Assembly: GCA_019914995.1 (NCBI GenBank)
Contig: CM034130.1
Span: forward strand, 8,370,001 to 8,434,000
Direction of reading: 5' to 3'
Length of the DNA: 64,000 nt
Source of the DNA: Acanthochlamys bracteata
Taxonomy: Eukaryota > Streptophyta > Magnoliopsida > Pandanales > Velloziaceae
Both the position numbers and the translations under genes were made by a program. The notes under the pieces were generated by a model, which made no database searches, was not told where the DNA came from, and was given only the letters and a program-made list of their open reading frames with translations. Below, piece after piece: positions 24,273-36,010 of the stretch; the stretch's first letter is position 1; the number at the start of each line of letters is the position of its first letter.

Positions 24273-27041
24273 TCACTTGTAAAAGAATTTCCAAATCTCC
24301 TTATCTGCCAGTTCTGTGACCACATGGGCACCATATATGCCCTCTTCATCAACTAGCGCCTTAAGCTGTCTTGCACTGCTATTCGAGCCCACGTAACTCT
24401 TTTTTGCAGCCAAGTATACCACTCCATAAGGTGGGCGCAGGCACTGCACAGGTAAATCCACTAAGTTTCTCAGAAGGCCATTACATGGAAAATCTGAAGC
24501 ACTACTAAGTATTTCATCTATTAGTCAAGTAATCCATCTACTTTCATCCTCCTATCATGATTTAGTCCTAGTATGGATCATGTAACAGTTCCTTGTAACT
24601 TTTTGCCATTTATGAAATATTAGAATTGCACAGTTTATTCAGTCTGCTCAGAACATATTTTAAGTGCATGCATTCATTAAGTAATTTATCCTCTCGCACT
24701 ATCTGCTTCCTTACGCGGAGAACAGTTAAGCTTCAGTGTAAAAAGCCCAGTATTCCAATCAAACTAATAAAGATCAAAAGAATGGAGCTGGAAAGGAAAG
24801 ATTTTTCTACTAACCTTCTTAATAAGAATATATAGCTTTCTTAGAGAACTAACTGAATACGGGATCTCTGCAATCACGATAATATCATAGCCACCATCAG
24901 CCAGATCTGCCTCACTTCCCCTCTCCCATGCACGGCTTCCAGATAGCATTCTAGACCTTCTTGAAGGAATCTCCTGGCCAATCACGCTACCATCCTGGCT
25001 GCTACAACCGTCCATGAAATCATCCTCGGAAAAACTCAGCCTTGTCCCTGGTGCAAGCTCATCCCTCTGTATTACTGAAAGGACAGTGTGGAGCTCGTCC
25101 CACTCACCAGCATAAAAATGGACATCTGGAGCTAGCTGCTGCCTAGATGGGGTGAGAGGACTCTCTGGTTGGCGCATCTGCCTATCCCGAGCTTGCTCAA
25201 GATTTGCTAGGACATTCGGTATTGTTGTGCATCTGATAGTTTCTGCACTTGGGTCCTGGAAGTGCACAGTTGAGGCACCCTGCATTGGAATTAACGGCTT
25301 GAGATGATAGTGTGGAAGAAGCCATAGAGGGAACAAAAGAAGGCAGAAAACTTTACAAACCTTTAAGCAAGCAAAAATTCCAGGAAGCCCGTAGTTGCAA
25401 CCAAGCTGCAGTACCATCCGCAAGAGCATTAAAAGTCTATAACTTGAATAGAATTTACTAGAAAAAGACACATTTACAGTAATCTAAAATCTCCAAAAGA
25501 ACAATTTCCAAGACCATTGGACAGAGAACCAAATAGTATATAGATTAACTTTAACATTCACATGATATTAGGATTTATATTACATAATTTTTCGTCATTT
25601 TGTGCCTTCCTGTATACATCATTCATTTCCGTTATACATATAAGCGAGTAATGAATTTAGGAAAGTGGCGGTTGATGAAGATACTACTAATATGAATATT
25701 AATGAAGATTTTAAAGAGGTAACTTTAACTATACAGAGAAAGTAAATAGTCAGAGAAAAATTTGTCAATTAAGTGCTGTATAGGAAGTATCCTCCTAATT
25801 CCTAATAAACCTAACTCAAAAGTTTTCAATATGAAAACAAATACACCCATGAATTCAAAACCAACCTTCATGACACACTACTATGATTGAACCTGATAGT
25901 ATCTAAAGCTGCTTAAAGATCCCATCGTCATTCGAAAAGGTCGAAATTACCAATTACTTTCTTGTTAATGGCTGATTAAGGTTGACGCTACCACTATTCT
26001 CTGGGCTATAGGTGGATCCGATTAAACTTGCTTTCTCCTATCTGCTGTATGAAATGGTCTACTTGAAGCTACCACTATTCTCTGGGCAATAGGTGGATCC
26101 GATTAAACTTGCTCTCTCCTATCTGCTGTATGGAATGGTCTACTACCTCTGGAAAGATCTCCACATTTAAACTAGCCTGCCATCTCTTTACCGCGGAGAA
26201 CATCAAGTAAAAATTGCAATGCTCCAATAAGAAGACCAAACAAATAAACACAAGGCACAAATACTGTGATAGAATTACCTCAAGGATCCGTTTGCCTCTA
26301 AAGCTTAGTTGACCATCACGAATTTCATGCTTGAGAACATTAACAAGGTCCATTGCAATGTCCCATGATTTAGAACACCCTAAAAACCACAAAAAAAGTA
26401 TATATGAGTCTTATACAAGTTATAAAATTTAAAGTTACTAGGTCTCACTTTCAAAGGGGCAAATGTGGCTGTTAATATACCATCAGATTTTGAAGATGTA
26501 GAGTCCATACTGGAGACACCTATCAGATCTGCCACACTAACTCTTCCCTGAAGACAAAACGAATATATGGTAAGCTTTTTAGCTCATTACAAGAAGGTTG
26601 GCAAAAAAATATGCAAGGTAGGCAACTCTAAATCATTCTATCTTGGATAACTTAGGTTCTCTATCATGGTCCATATACTAGGAAAGACGCAAGACATTCA
26701 CCAAGTCAATTCAGTTGCTACCCTTCTCGTTTGAAGATTAAGGCTATGGATTTAAATATACCTTGAAAACATTTAGGCCTTGCAAGTCAACATTCTCTCC
26801 AGCATACTTGTATGGATGAGCATTCTGCAATTGGATACAGATAGGGTTTACTTAGAGAATCTCAGGAAAAGAACAATTTCTTATCATTTTAAGACAAATG
26901 GCAAACCTTTGAAGGAACAATCTCCACAGCAGGAGATGGAAGCTGGAGATCTCTCTCCGGGACAATGGAGATGCCATGACCCGTCTTGTCATGGGGTAGC
27001 AGTCCTGGTAAACACTGTGCGAGAAGTGATGGTGCTCTCAT
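24273..27041 (-). CDS. protein histidine N-methyltransferase, METTL18/HPM1 family
   Basis: Seven coding exons read from the right: 27041-26907, 26824-26762, 26547-26481, 26379-26279, 25405-25361, 25279-24815, 24443-24273; 348 aa. The protein begins MRAPSLLAQCLPGLLPHD. It has the family's PAVEIVPS and HPYKYAGE blocks, then the SAM-binding motif I GKRILELGCNYGLPGIFACL (about residues 117-135) followed by an acidic strand (VHFQD), and later GGYDIIVIAEIPYSV, the motif IV region. It ends in DKEIWKFFYK. Yeast Hpm1 and human METTL18 methylate a histidine of ribosomal protein uL3; a similar role here is inferred from family. Between the Rossmann strands lies a roughly 60-residue Ser/Asp/Arg-rich insert. 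A leader exon near 27452-27665 with donor GTGTGT, and an acceptor ahead of the start codon, indicate a 5' untranslated intron. Confidence 0.9.
25987..26146. repeat. 81-bp tandem duplication
   Basis: Copy one (25987-26067) and copy two (26068-26146) differ at only a few positions. They lie in the methyltransferase intron just beyond the exon 26279-26379. Both contain GGTGGATCCGATTAAACTTG. Confidence 0.9.
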
Positions 27042-27685
27042 TGTCTACACCTTTTAACAAACGGCAATATGGTCCGAGATTAAACCTGCATGCACCAAAA
27101 TATCATATCATGAGCAAATCTAAATCAATTAATCAGATAATTTTCACAATTCTAACATAAATAAGAGTATATTTCCTGGATTTATAAGAAACTATTGATT
27201 CATTCAAAAAGACGAGCAAAATTACAGCTCCCATAATGCTCATTTCACAACCACAAATATCATTAACAAAATCGTAGAGCTTAGAAGTTCGCCAACCATC
27301 AAATGCAATTTTTCTCAAACAATACTTCAATACAAAGTACCAAGATAAAAATAAAACAAAGGAATTAAAGCTAGAAAGCCACCCTCAAAACTCCAATATT
27401 CTAACTCAATCAACTCATAAAAATAAATCCGCCCATGAATTGGAAAACACACCTAGCTCAATTCAACAGAGATTTTGAAGTTGGAGAAAAAAATCCTAAC
27501 AAGATGAAGAGATCTGAGAAGGAACCGTTGTTCTTGCTCTCGAAGAAATCGATACTGATTCCACTTAATTAGAAGAAGAGATCTCCAATTTAACAGCAGC
27601 ACATGCGTCAAACGCGCAACTTCAGAGAAGAAACCCCAAAAAAACCTTTGAATTTCTACCAACATAAACTAAAACAAGTTGATTT

Positions 27686-27696
27686 TGCTTTTATAA
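27686..27696 (-). promoter_or_regulatory. TATA-like box of the histidine methyltransferase gene
   Basis: On the - strand this reads TTTATAAAAGC, about 25 bases upstream of the inferred leader exon (27665 down to about 27452). Position and composition fit a core promoter; there is no other support. Confidence 0.4.
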
Positions 27697-27699
27697 ACC

Positions 27700-29350
27700 T
27701 TTGAAGTCTTCTTCTCTAATTTATTGAGGCCGCCATGAGCCGTCCACGGTCAAGCAAAGCTTCAGCGACTTAAGAAGAAGCTTCTTCGCAGCAACAACCG
27801 CTACCTGCTGTCTGAATGACAATATTACCCCTATAAGAAACAGGTATTACATAAGTAGGATTTCTATCTAGTAATTTAGCCACACGTCGGGGCACGGACC
27901 CGCACTACTGCAGCAGTAGGTTAGGTAGTGGGATAGAATACAGAAAAGAAAATATATAAATTTCTCTCATTCGTTCACTGTAAAAATGGAATGAAGAATT
28001 CGCACAAATAAATATGTATATAAAAATTTTTATTCGATTTGTATTGAACTTTTTTTTTTTTTAATCAAAACGATAGATCTTAATTTAACATTCATTGACA
28101 AATGCCAGAGCTCAAATTTCTCAACTCTTGTAATGATAGAAGATATCATATTGTATTAATCTGCAATTAGATATACACAAAAATGTATTCAAACGCGTGA
28201 TTGTGTAGTAGGTTATAACAGTCAGCAATTCTTGGCGTTTATCTAATTTTTTACATAATTGGCCGGTTGGCGGTTATCCAAATTACATAAGAAAAAAAAG
28301 GTTTGCCACATAATTGAGCCTGCGGTTATATAAGACAAATGAAAATTGAAAAACAAAAGAAAAGGGAAAAGAAGACCATCTAGAATGAGTTGGTGGAGTA
28401 AATTTAGGATGTGTTTTATTATGCAGAACTCATTTTGAATTCTAAATATTTTTTTGTGTTTTAATTTATTCCAAATTATTGAATTTAAGTTAAATTCAAC
28501 TTACCAAACTTAATTTTATAAAATATGCTTTCTATCAATTAAAACACTTAGAAGGAGAAGATTATGGAGATTTTTTGCCAAACATTTATAAATATGAAAC
28601 ACAACACAAAAAAATCTCAATAAGAAAGTTTTGCAAAGTCATTGACAAAAAAAAGTCACTTAAATTAACTATGTTCATATAAGACGTTTACAAATTTGAT
28701 TAAAATTTATCTTTAACTAAAACTTTTTTAAAAAATTTATTAAATATAGTTAAATATAAAAAATTATTTTAAAATTCACTATCAATTATAATCAAATACA
28801 GCAACAATTATTCCTTTAAACTTATTTCTCAAAAAATTTAGTTTTTTAAAAAGCTCATTTTATTACAACTGGTATACTCCCATGCATGTTGACAAACAAA
28901 AGAAAAAGTGCTTTTTGTTATTATTATTAGCTCATCTTGTGTTTCAATAAGCAAGAATGAAGACTGGGAAAAAGATAATTATTACTTGCTATATATTTCA
29001 TTCTCTTTTGACTACATTTGGTTTGGTGTAGGTTTCTTTTTTGGGGAAGAAAATAAAAAGTTATCATATGAAAATATATCATATTTCCAAGCCAAACCTT
29101 CGAAGGTGCTTTGAATCGCAAGAACTCTATACTTGACAGTTGATAACAAAAACAGTTCTCAGTAATATAAAACTCATTTCTTCAAACTGCGGTGACGGAA
29201 AGAGAAACTAACTTCACCTCTCAAAGAAGTATTACTTGGCTAGTTATTCAAAATGCCCATCCCTACCTTCTACAGCGGAGAATCGCTTTGCCTCCACAAA
29301 AATGCTTTGCTGTACTTAAAATTGAGAACTACTGCAAGGGTACCGCGAGG
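27700..29350. other. AT-rich spacer
   Basis: Holds the upstream region of the methyltransferase gene and, at its right end, the 3' untranslated region of the next - strand gene. From about 28390 to 28860 there are AT-rich stretches (for example GTGTTTTATTATGCAG, TTAAAACACTTAG) that look like eroded miniature elements, but no clean terminal inverted repeats could be drawn. No gene seen. Confidence 0.5.
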
Positions 29351-30745
29351 CTATCCGTGATGCATGCAGCTTGAAAGACTGCTATCTATTGGCCTATCCA
29401 TCTCTATCGCTTCTATAAGATTGCTGGCTGATAGGAAACAAAGTTCTTCATCTGATCCTACGCCAACTCCTTCATGACCATTGAATTCATCTAGACCAAC
29501 TCGCTTCTCTATAGAGTTTTTCGCCGCAACAAAATTCTGAATTTCTTTTGATTCAAAATCCAGCAAAGGTTTTGATAGATGCTGATCGTCACTGTGTTTT
29601 CTTTTGTCTTCTTTCAACTGCCGAGTCTTTCTTCCTATGATGGTTTTGCTTGGTTTCTTTTCCAAGGGGGAAACTGGACTTGAGATATGGCGCCTTGAAG
29701 TTGCTGGACTAATTTTCGGAATACTTCTGCTTGTGGTCAGAGTTTTATTTTCTGTAGTTGGTAGTGGTGGTGGTGACTTGAACACTAGCTTTCTTCTGCA
29801 TCCATCTGATATTGTCTTTCTTGGTTGAGACCTTTTCGGTTGATTGATTTTCAACTGTCGCAATTTAGTTCCATCAGCTTCCGCAGCCTCACAATCTGTT
29901 ACAGCCTTTCGCGGAGAAATGCAAAAGAAGTCATTCAGCTCAGGGCGCCAATAGGAACTTTGTTCAAACGGCCAGAAGATAGGCTCATTAGATTCAGAAT
30001 CAACTGATTCACTAGAGCTTGTCAATCCCTGACAAGAACTTATATAGCCCGAATGGGGAGAACACATTTGCAGACTTCTTTTAGCACTAAATGGTGGAGT
30101 GGAAAAGTCTGAGTTTGGGAAGTATAACCGTCGCCTTTCATCAAACTTGGAATCCTCCCCTATGAGATCAAAAGAGGCAATCAATATGTCTTCATTGTCT
30201 TGAATTTGAGAACTACCGCAACTTGATGAGTAACCAGACAAGGACCTTTCATTAGAAGAATCATAACTTTCGACGCAATAAGGAATACTATCCTTTAGTT
30301 CATCCATATGGGAGTCCTTTTTCATGCCATCAGCTGCCACAGATAACTCTTCTGCAGACTCTTTTGTAGAAACATCAAGCACAGGAGCACTTTGGTTCAT
30401 GTGGCAGAGCTTGGAGGATGATAACATTGATAACAAATTCTCTTGCAGATGCAGGTCCAAGCTGTCAAGCTCTAATGCATCAAGCGAGTCATCAGAGCTG
30501 AAGAAAGAAGACGACTTGCTATCCGAAGATAGCCAATTACAGTCACTCTCATTGGATAACCCGACCACAGAGCTCAACTGCTTTTCGAAATCTATGTCAC
30601 CAATTCTGGGTAATGAAGAAACCGAGAAAGCCTTCCTCCGAGGAACTTTATGGTCCCTTGGCTTATGGCTTCTGGATTCAAACCCATTTCTGAACGAATT
30701 TCTCCTTGGAGTTTGACAAAGTCCAGTAGGTGTAGTGAAGCCCAT
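29351..30745 (-). CDS. Ser-rich, low-complexity protein of unknown function
   Basis: An uninterrupted frame of 465 codons including the stop. The start is the first ATG (30745), giving MGFTTPTGLCQTPRRNSFRN; the frame is open a little further upstream but without another ATG. A splice acceptor at about 30775 and a GC-richer leader exon at about 32443-32640 (donor GTACTT on the - strand) imply a 1.7-kb intron in the 5' untranslated region. The protein is 464 aa, acidic and Ser-rich in its first half (SSSFFSSDDSLDALELDSLD). The second half has basic Ser/Pro/Thr-rich stretches with several SP/TP sites (for example SPPPLP, SSPVSPLEKKPSKT). No membrane segment, signal peptide or catalytic motif is visible. 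I do not recognise the family; a disordered nuclear or cytoskeletal regulator would fit its composition, but that is only a guess. Confidence 0.75.
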   Translation of the reverse strand: MGFTTPTGLCQTPRRNSFRNGFESRSHKPRDHKVPRRKAFSVSSLPRIGDIDFEKQLSSVVGLSNESDCNWLSSDSKSSSFFSSDDSLDALELDSLDLHLQENLLSMLSSSKLCHMNQSAPVLDVSTKESAEELSVAADGMKKDSHMDELKDSIPYCVESYDSSNERSLSGYSSSCGSSQIQDNEDILIASFDLIGEDSKFDERRRLYFPNSDFSTPPFSAKRSLQMCSPHSGYISSCQGLTSSSESVDSESNEPIFWPFEQSSYWRPELNDFFCISPRKAVTDCEAAEADGTKLRQLKINQPKRSQPRKTISDGCRRKLVFKSPPPLPTTENKTLTTSRSIPKISPATSRRHISSPVSPLEKKPSKTIIGRKTRQLKEDKRKHSDDQHLSKPLLDFESKEIQNFVAAKNSIEKRVGLDEFNGHEGVGVGSDEELCFLSASNLIEAIEMDRPIDSSLSSCMHHG

Positions 30746-32640
30746 CCAACAGATACAGCAGCCTGACAATCTGAATATTCAATTACCTAGACATTATAAG
30801 CAATTGTAAGAATACTTCCAGGAAAGCTATGCAGAAACTACAAGAAATTGTTACAGTTTACCAAAGCACAAATACGACCACAAAATTTGAAGGGAAAGAG
30901 AAGTATAAGCGCTTAGGAACCATTTGGATTATGCTCTTCCACATCATAATAAACAAAGAATAAAAAAACCAGACGTGATATTTCAGTTTAGAATATATTG
31001 AAAGCCAGCTCGATGACTATCACAATCTAGAAACAAAAAAATTGAATGAATTAGTAAATTGCAACGGTCGTATGCACAAGATCTTTTCAAGGAATGGGCA
31101 ACATCGCATTACCAGGTCAGTTTAAATAAAATAAGATACCTTAAATGATATCATAGGTTATTATTTCAATAATTTCCCATATACCAGAAGCTGCAAGTGA
31201 TTTGTTGCTCTTCAAATTTGCGTGCCAAAAAAATAATTAATGAGTTGCAAGTCATTTTTCCTATTGCCATGGCTGCTATTCAAGCTTCTTTCCTAGTTGC
31301 TTATGCATAAACTTACTACAGTAAAAAGAACAGATAAAACTAAAAGCAAAAACGAAAACTTGTAATGACTACATTTCCAGAAGCTTATTTTTAGTGAGAT
31401 GTTAATTTTACTATTTGCTATCACTAACAATTGCCCTCTAAAACAAGAAGCTAATGACTAATGAAGTCTTAATGACCTCAAAGAGACCAAAGTACAGGAG
31501 AAACAACTCTTTTACTAGCACGAAGACCAAATTGAACATACATGAATTAAAATCTGCTCACAGAAAAGACCAACCTGCAAGATTATGTCTTTGGAACTTT
31601 GGAATGGAAATGGATGGAATTGCAAGTGATGATAAACAACAATGACTATAAAACTGTGAGAGCAGTAGTTTAGAATAATTGTAGATAGTAGATATACTCT
31701 TTGATCCGGATAGTGAAAACTTGGGAGAAACCGACAAGGCATTGATTTAAGACATTTAATTAGCACTTTCAATTATTTACATGCCATAAAACATTCACTA
31801 AAATTGCTAACACTTAGGTTGGCATTCATGCATTCTACTTCTCAGACAGCCATCGCAGACAGCTGTAGCGAAGCCATTAATAAGTATCAAAAAAGAAATT
31901 AAGTAACAAGTAATTGCATGCCATTTATGCATCAACTGCAGTAGGATTTTATTATCTTCCTCAATTGGCAAACACGATGAAAACGTTAATTGAAAAGTCA
32001 CGATAATGCAATCAAGCCATTGCCTGAGTTTCCCACAGAATCCTAGAAGCAAACAGAAACAAAATCCCAACGTAACAGATTGTTTAATTTTAACCCAAAA
32101 AAGGGGAAACTTACTGAAAATATATGAAATTAAAACTAGAACTTAAGAAATTAGGGAACTTGGTTTATAACTGCAATCTTTATTTTTTAATTTAGAAGCG
32201 CTGGAATTCTAAGAAATTTCAAGCATAATTTTGAATCACAACATCTTCTCATTAGCATACATCATCATGCTTGCATTCACAGATAGTGCGAAGTTGCTAA
32301 ATTAGATAAAATTAACATCAATTCCTTGCAACTTTGCAAACGAAAACCAAAATCAAATAAACATGTAAACATCAGCAATCAACAAACACATAATCAAACT
32401 ATAACATTTGTGAAAGAAAGAAAATTAGGGAAAAAAGAAGTACCTTTAAAACTTCGCAACAAAACCTTCCTATTTCTATTTTCACTTGAAGTGTTTAAGA
32501 TGAAGCTCCGAAAAAAGAAGAGAAAGAGAAAAGAGGGAGGAAGAAAACTTATGCTTCAGAGTTGGAAGCAAAGGCGTTCGAAGTTTTGCGGTCCGTTCTT
32601 TTGTTTTGCTAACAATTTTTCAACTGATTTTTGTCTGCTT
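30746..32640 (-). other. 5' untranslated intron and leader exon of the Ser-rich gene
   Basis: A leader exon of about 200 bases (roughly 32443-32640, rich in purines on the + strand) ends at a GT donor. The intron runs to an acceptor of the form ATATTCAG near 30769-30776. No convincing open frame lies inside. Confidence 0.5.
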
Positions 32641-34441
32641 TTTTAAATTTGACTCCTTCAGAAAAAAAAAGAGATAAAAATAGCTAAAAATAGTAATATT
32701 AATAGAACTACGTACATGTTTGTCGTGCCTGCCTTTAAGAGACCCTTTTTTAACTGAATTCTTCAATTTTTTTAATTTAAATGTTCAAGTAGTGCAATGC
32801 AACTACTTGAATTCTTCTTGTTTTAAAATCTTCAACTTTTTTGAAACAGAATATTTCTATCTTCGAATGTTTTTACAAAATGCAATTTATTTGTATGAGG
32901 TAGAGGCGTTTACTGCGAGCAAAACGCGAATAATAAAACTCAATTTAGTTGGTATTTAAGTACTTTTTAACTCTTTACTATTATAATTTTTTATTTTATT
33001 TTCAAATATTTTATATAATCTTTTATATATTTAAAAATATAAAAAATTAACATCAATTTTATTTATTATTTTTTTAAAAATTGTTTTTAAAAAAATTTTA
33101 AAGTATTTTTTGTTTCATAAATTATTTTTTTATAACTATTTCTAAATATCTACTAAGATAGTTTGACATTGTTGATTGAAAAATTACAATGCAACCAATT
33201 CTAAAATGTGAACTAATAGACAAGGAGTTGAGGAATGTGATACAATACATGTTCTCAAAAATAACTTTTTTTTAAAAATAATTTTTTAAAAATAGATTTA
33301 TCAAAATTATAAAACTAAATATAAAAAATAGTTTAGAAGTGATTTTTTTTAAAAAAATTATGTTCAATCACTTGCAATGAAATGAACAACCCCTAATCTT
33401 GGAACAAGGTTCGAGGTTATTGCTTTTAACTGGGCCGACTATTTATCGAAACCCTTAAACAAGTTAAAATGAACCAGGCCTAAAGCACTTATTGGGCCTG
33501 AATTAGGCTAATTTTAGATAAGTAAATAATTCGTCACCCTTTTCCTTTCTGTTTTCGACCGTTGTATAATTCTTTTCCACCGCTTTCTTTCTTTCTTTCT
33601 TTCTTTACGACTAGAAGAAAGATCACTGCCTTCATTCTGCTTGGGAATTCGTGCTAGAGTTTCTCTGATCTGTTGATATTGGGTAACCCCAACACCTGAT
33701 TTCAATCCATGTTCTCGATTCTATTTGTTTGAATGGATTGCTCTAAATCGAGGGTTTTGTTGTTCTTTGTTTTTGTTCTGTTTTATGTTTCGTCATCAGG
33801 TAACCTGTAGTGCATTCTCCTTGTTTTTACTGTTTATTAGATGGAAGTGTTCCTTTTTTCCAATCTAATATCTGACGTTTGAAGGTTTTGAGCATGATTC
33901 GTTAATATTTTTTATTTTCATTTGTAGTTTTGATTTCGTGAGCCCGTGCTTTATAGATTAGGGTTAGGTCCTCTACTTTGGATTTTTTTAATGTTTCTTT
34001 AATTCTTTCTTTGGAGGGGTTTTAGTTTCTAAAAGAAACTTCTTTTTTTTATCTTGAGCAATGGTTTGTGAACGAACTAAGTAACCTTGTGATTGTTAGG
34101 TTGCTAATTGGAAGAGATTCTTGCTATTGTTCTTGAAAAGTTGCTTAGAAATAAGTTAGTGGAGCTCTTACTTGATTTATCTAGCTTCAAGTTTTGCATT
34201 TAAAATAAAATTCTCAATTTTACAATCTGTTTATAATTAAGTGACTGAAAAGAGCATCTAATAAAGTTCAACTAATTTTCCTTATATAGATCTGAAGTTC
34301 ATAATGCTGTGACAACTGAGTTCAACCTCTAGGAATTGTTCTATGGTTGAATTATAAGACCATGGTATATATTCTGCCTACAGTGGCTGACCAATAAAAT
34401 GATAATTTTTCTTTTTCCTCAGGTAGATTCATAGGTTACCA
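32641..34441. other. AT-rich divergent promoter region and leader of the next gene
   Basis: From 32960 to 33400 the sequence is almost entirely A/T with long homopolymers. From about 33540 a C/T-rich leader with a (CTTT)n tract begins, followed by a leader intron ending at TTCCTCAG about 20 bases before the ATG at 34442. The two flanking genes are transcribed divergently from this region. Confidence 0.5.
33583..33606. repeat. (CTTT)n microsatellite
   Basis: About six CTTT units in the presumed 5' leader of the downstream + strand gene. Confidence 0.9.
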
Positions 34442-36010
34442 ATGGCGTCTCTGTCCCCTATCATTTTCCGTGATGAGAATTTTACTACTCACAGAGGTAA
34501 AATAATTTTCTTCTATCTTGATTGCACTGTATTTGATGTCCATTGGAATCTTAAATTTGTGGTAGAAATATAACGTCGAACTTGAGAAGTTCATTCTCAG
34601 GGAAAACCACTGACAGCGGAAAGTCCGCCTTGCCAAAGCAAGGGAAAACTGCACGTCAAGAGAGGAAGGCTCTGAGGGACCTCTCAAATGCTCCAAAACC
34701 TCCAACTTCTGCTCTAGCAAAGGGCTCTACCTTGAAAGAGGAACCTGCTCTTTCTAAAGTCACTTCTAGGACCACCAGAAAAGGCAGCCTCTTAACTGAT
34801 GAGGAAATGAAGAAATGCCGAGAATGGGCTAAAGAGGGAATTGAGCACATCAACTATACTGGAAATGATTTACAGAGACTCCAAAGAGATATGGTAGAAC
34901 AACGTAAGTATCCTACTTTGTTTTTTACATTATCTGCTTCTTACCTGTTACTTTTTACCTTGTCGTGATCTTGAAAATAAATTTGTGCCTATTATTTTTA
35001 ATTAGGCGTCAGGAAGAAATTTGAGAAGGCGATATCTGCACTGAATGAGTTGTCAGATGTTATCTATGATCAGAAAACTCCCCTGAAGGTATGTAATGGG
35101 CTCTTGCAACTTCTTGCTCTATGTAAAATCTCTATGTTGGATGTAGTACATGAGCATCTGAATATGGTGTAATTCAGGCATCTTCAGTCCTAATGTATGG
35201 TAACGCATAAGTTTCACCATCTTATAGGGCCTAGCATAGCAGTAACTATATGTCCTCAGCTGACTGCAGGGGTTTAGGTTCTTCATTTAATACTATCTGA
35301 ACTGGATTTGGCGGTTCAAACTTCTCTGTGGTCATATGTATCTTCTGGCAAGCTTCAGTGGTTGCTCAATGACCTTTACAATTCTTTGATGCTTTTCTTG
35401 GTTTTTGGTTATCCAGATAAGCTTGCAGCTTTGCGTCTAGTCTAGAATGTGATAGCCATCGATTCTCTTTTATGCTGGTTTTTTGAGTGTTTTTTTTCTG
35501 GTTTCAGGCTTTTGCCTTTGTGTTTTCTAGTCTGTTCAACTTGTGTTGCAGCTCTATTTGCATTAAATGTAGTTTCCTTCATCATTTATTCATGTCCTTT
35601 GAGAGGTACATTTTATTAGTTCATCTAATCTTGCTCTTTCTGATTAAGTACAACATTAATTTGTTCAGAAGATTATGGATGGTGCTGGTGGCATGCAGAA
35701 GCTGGAATTAGAGATAGAAGTGGCTACTCCCATGTTCAGCTTACGGTCAGCTATTACAGGTATTATTTTTTCCTTATATCTATAACCGTGTCCATGGACG
35801 AAGACATAATCTGTGACTACTGTTTTTTTTTTTAATCGTAGCTTGCTTCTCTCAGATTTTTATTTTTGACATGTTGGTTACTTGTAAATTTTTATCTTAG
35901 CTAAAAACAAGTTGGATGACCCCTTCCAAACTTTGGATGAAGACTTTCTTCATGCGGATAAAAGCTGTGAGCTAAAACTGAAAGAGGATACCAGCCTCAA
36001 CAGTCATTGA
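34442..36010 (+). CDS. small DEN-box/D-box protein, RSS1/PATRONUS-like candidate
   Basis: Five coding exons: 34442-34496, 34601-34903, 35006-35088, 35669-35759, 35901-36010; 213 aa. The N-terminus reads MASLSPIIFRDENFTTHR and carries a DEN motif at residues 11-13. It is followed by a basic segment with an RxxL destruction box in the context RKALRDLSN (about residues 40-48). The middle has a conserved-looking block EEMKKCREWAKEGIEHI (about 87-103), then a predicted coiled coil (RVRKKFEKAISALNELSD). The C-terminus is acidic. A DEN box plus D-box in a small basic/acidic protein is the layout of plant RSS1/PATRONUS, inhibitors of the anaphase-promoting complex that protect centromeric cohesion and act as securin-like factors. 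This assignment rests on motif layout and size, not on a remembered alignment; an unrelated APC/C substrate is possible. The gene model itself is solid. Confidence 0.6.

Noticed and set aside
26075..26392. Methyltransferase exon read through into a longer 105-codon frame
   Set aside because: The family match ends at RGKRILE, where a GT donor follows; the rest is intron sequence.
30324..30716. 130-codon open frame on the + strand
   Set aside because: Antisense shadow of the Ser-rich 464-residue gene; Ser codons on one strand keep the other strand open.
33000..33400. Possible MITE in the AT-rich divergent promoter region
   Set aside because: Apparent inverted matches are only A/T runs; no terminal repeat with G or C content could be defined.
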